Below are positions 40,541-41,544 of a DNA stretch of 41,544 nucleotides, in pieces; positions within the stretch are counted from its first letter, which is position 1, and each line of letters starts with the position of its first letter. The notes under the pieces are model-generated. The model saw only the letters and a list, made by a program, of their open reading frames with translations. It ran no database searches and was not told the origin of the DNA. The translations under genes were made by a program, and so were the position numbers. The DNA is taken from the NCBI GenBank assembly GCA_016184145.1, contig JACPDF010000026.1:1-41544 (forward strand), written 5' to 3'. The stretch comes from Candidatus Woesearchaeota archaeon (GTDB lineage: Archaea > Nanobdellota > Nanobdellia > Woesearchaeales > GW2011-AR4).

Positions 40541-41197
40541 TTATAGTATATGCTTCAAAATTTCCCTCAGGTCTTTTTTTTCTACCACTATATCTGCAAC
40601 TTTTTTAAGCTCGTCATGATGGCAATTGAATGCTATCCCCAATCCTGCTTCTTGGATTATTTTTAGGTCGTTAATATAGTCTCCAACAAAAACGCATTCT
40701 TTTAAGTCTAGGTTTTCTCTTTCTGCAATCTGCCTTAAGGCTTCTGCCTTCTTTTCCATATCAAATTCCGTTGCTCGGACATTCACAATATTCCCCGTTT
40801 CATCAAAAAAGATTTTGCTCAAAAATATATCATCGAAGAACTCATTATAATTGGGGATAAATTTTTCAAGCAGGATATTTAATGATCCGGATATTATTGC
40901 AAGCTTAAGGCCGTGTTTTTTTAATTCATGGAGAGTTTCTAAAGCCCCATCCATTAGCTTTAGACCATTTAATGCCTCTAAAAATTCATCTTTTTTTGCT
41001 CCCTTTTCCTTCCACATCCCTATGTCGTGCTCTGCCCATTGAAGATAGCTTATGTTGCCATTAAAGAAATCATTTCTTGCCTTTTCCCTTCCTTCCTTGT
41101 CTGTCTTAAAACAATCATGAAATACCTGCCAAGAGAACTTCACATTATCTATCAAAGTCCCGTCAACATCGAAGCATACCAGCTTGTAGTTTGGCAT
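40541..41197 (-). CDS. HAD-superfamily phosphatase (SerB-like)
   Basis: A 218-residue haloacid-dehalogenase-type phosphatase: motif I FDVDGTLID (nucleophile Asp), motif II IISGS and motif IV VGDYINDLKI. The helical C1 cap (about residues 17-80) resembles phosphoserine-phosphatase-type enzymes, but substrate residues cannot be fixed by eye. A TATATATAT stretch lies near 41212. Substrate could be phosphoserine or another small phosphomonoester. Confidence 0.88.
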   Translation of the reverse strand: MPNYKLVCFDVDGTLIDNVKFSWQVFHDCFKTDKEGREKARNDFFNGNISYLQWAEHDIGMWKEKGAKKDEFLEALNGLKLMDGALETLHELKKHGLKLAIISGSLNILLEKFIPNYNEFFDDIFLSKIFFDETGNIVNVRATEFDMEKKAEALRQIAERENLDLKECVFVGDYINDLKIIQEAGLGIAFNCHHDELKKVADIVVEKKDLREILKHIL

Positions 41198-41276
41198 ATT
41201 ATTTTTGATATATATACTATTTTATTATTATTTTGGTTTTTAACCAATAAATAGCGGATTTTTTACCAGCGAAACA

Positions 41277-41284
41277 TTTAAATA
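41277..41284 (+). promoter_or_regulatory. TATA box of the rRNA operon
   Basis: TTTAAATA preceded by a purine-rich GCGAAAC (BRE-like) lies about 190 bp before the 16S start, predicting a leader of about 165 nt. A second AT-rich TATTTAAAT occurs at 41332-41340 inside a hairpin loop and may be a second promoter. Confidence 0.5.
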
Positions 41285-41323
41285 GAGGTTTATTACTCTC
41301 AATGAACCCAAATCACCGCCCAT

Positions 41324-41463
41324 ATTTTAGATATTTAAATTCTAAAATTTACATTGGTTATGATCATACTTGATGTTGCTGTCAAGTATGGGTAGTTTTG
41401 TAAAATGCGACCATAGAAGCTTAATTCCCGGTGTATTCAATTTTTTATTGAATGCTCGGAATT
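41324..41463 (+). other. Pre-16S leader with three hairpins
   Basis: ATTTTAGA/TCTAAAAT (41324-41331 and 41341-41348), CATACTTGA/TCAAGTATG (41365-41373 and 41382-41390) and a two-part hairpin AATTCC...GGAATT (41423-41428 and 41458-41463) enclosing ATTCAAT/ATTGAAT. The last ends 9 nt before the 16S gene and is probably part of the processing structure. The 16S partner strand lies beyond the window. Confidence 0.5.
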
Positions 41464-41472
41464 GTGCAAACA

Positions 41473-41544
41473 ATTCCCGTTGATCCTGCGGGAGGTTGCT
41501 GCTATTGGGATTCGATTAAGCCATGCAAGTCCAGGGGTTCTTCG
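41473..41544 (+). rRNA. 16S ribosomal RNA, 5' end (partial)
   Basis: ATTCCCGTTGATCCTGCGGG, then CTGCTATTGGGATTCGATTAAGCCATGCAAGTC, is the start of archaeal 16S rRNA and runs off the window. The first hairpin is UCCCG/CGGGA, where most archaea have UCCGG/CCGGA: both strands are changed and pairing is kept. The exact 5' end is estimated from the family consensus. Confidence 0.93.

Overview
The window is archaeal. It encodes ribosomal protein eL15, deoxyhypusine synthase, a DtdA-type D-aminoacyl-tRNA deacylase, Elp3, Rad50 with a zinc hook, and the archaeal pantoate kinase/phosphopantothenate synthetase pair. Many genes have an AT-rich TATA box about 26 bp before the ATG. The last ~70 bases are the 5' end of a 16S rRNA gene whose first helix departs from the usual archaeal sequence. 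Short intergenic gaps, many tiny ORFs, reduced proteins and AT-rich codon use suggest a DPANN archaeon, perhaps Woesearchaeota- or Pacearchaeota-like. That placement is an inference; no tree could be run.

Layout. 1-2.7 kb: a small membrane protein and an elp3 gene broken by a one-base frameshift and carrying an Asn-rich insertion. 2.9-7.5 kb: a sugar-nucleotide pyrophosphorylase, then a minus-strand operon of a Cys-rich protein, a 43-residue protein and a SERCA-like Ca2+ P-type ATPase. 7.5-9.1 kb: an AbrB-like protein and dtdA, divergent across two sets of 12-bp iterons, with a string of short hairpins around the AbrB-like gene. 9.1-15.4 kb: an anchored surface protein, zinc-ribbon miniproteins, eL15, phosphoglucose/phosphomannose isomerase and a short Rad50. 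15.4-19.3 kb: a large secreted beta-propeller/alpha-beta-hydrolase fusion. 19.5-24.3 kb: an AbiE-like toxin-antitoxin pair, two paralogous helical proteins, a basic duplicated miniprotein, a metzincin-like protease, acylphosphatase, and a structured leader before two tiny acidic ORFs. 24.3-29 kb: TsaC/Sua5, a phosphoesterase, TatD and deoxyhypusine synthase. 29-36.4 kb: a glycan island (two GT4 enzymes, one fused to an alpha/alpha-barrel domain, LmbE deacetylase, six-hairpin glycosidase, SIS isomerase, GH130). 36.5-40.5 kb: a CoA-biosynthesis operon (panB, membrane protein, coaBC, pantoate kinase, phosphopantothenate synthetase). The end: a HAD phosphatase and the rRNA promoter, leader and start of 16S.

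The sugar-nucleotide pyrophosphorylase, the phosphoglucose/phosphomannose isomerase and the glycan island together could make and recycle a mannose-containing polymer (inference). The CoA operon covers most steps from ketoisovalerate to phosphopantetheine, which would be notable in a reduced genome.

Beyond genes, the window holds a family of dispersed palindromic elements with UUCG hairpins (8.9, 12.9 and 26.0 kb, plus an isolated core at 23.9 kb), the iterons at 7.8-7.95 kb, an inverted-repeat element at 21.1 kb and a hairpin-rich pre-16S leader. Where the TATA position or a Shine-Dalgarno site allowed it, I moved starts downstream of the longest reading frame.
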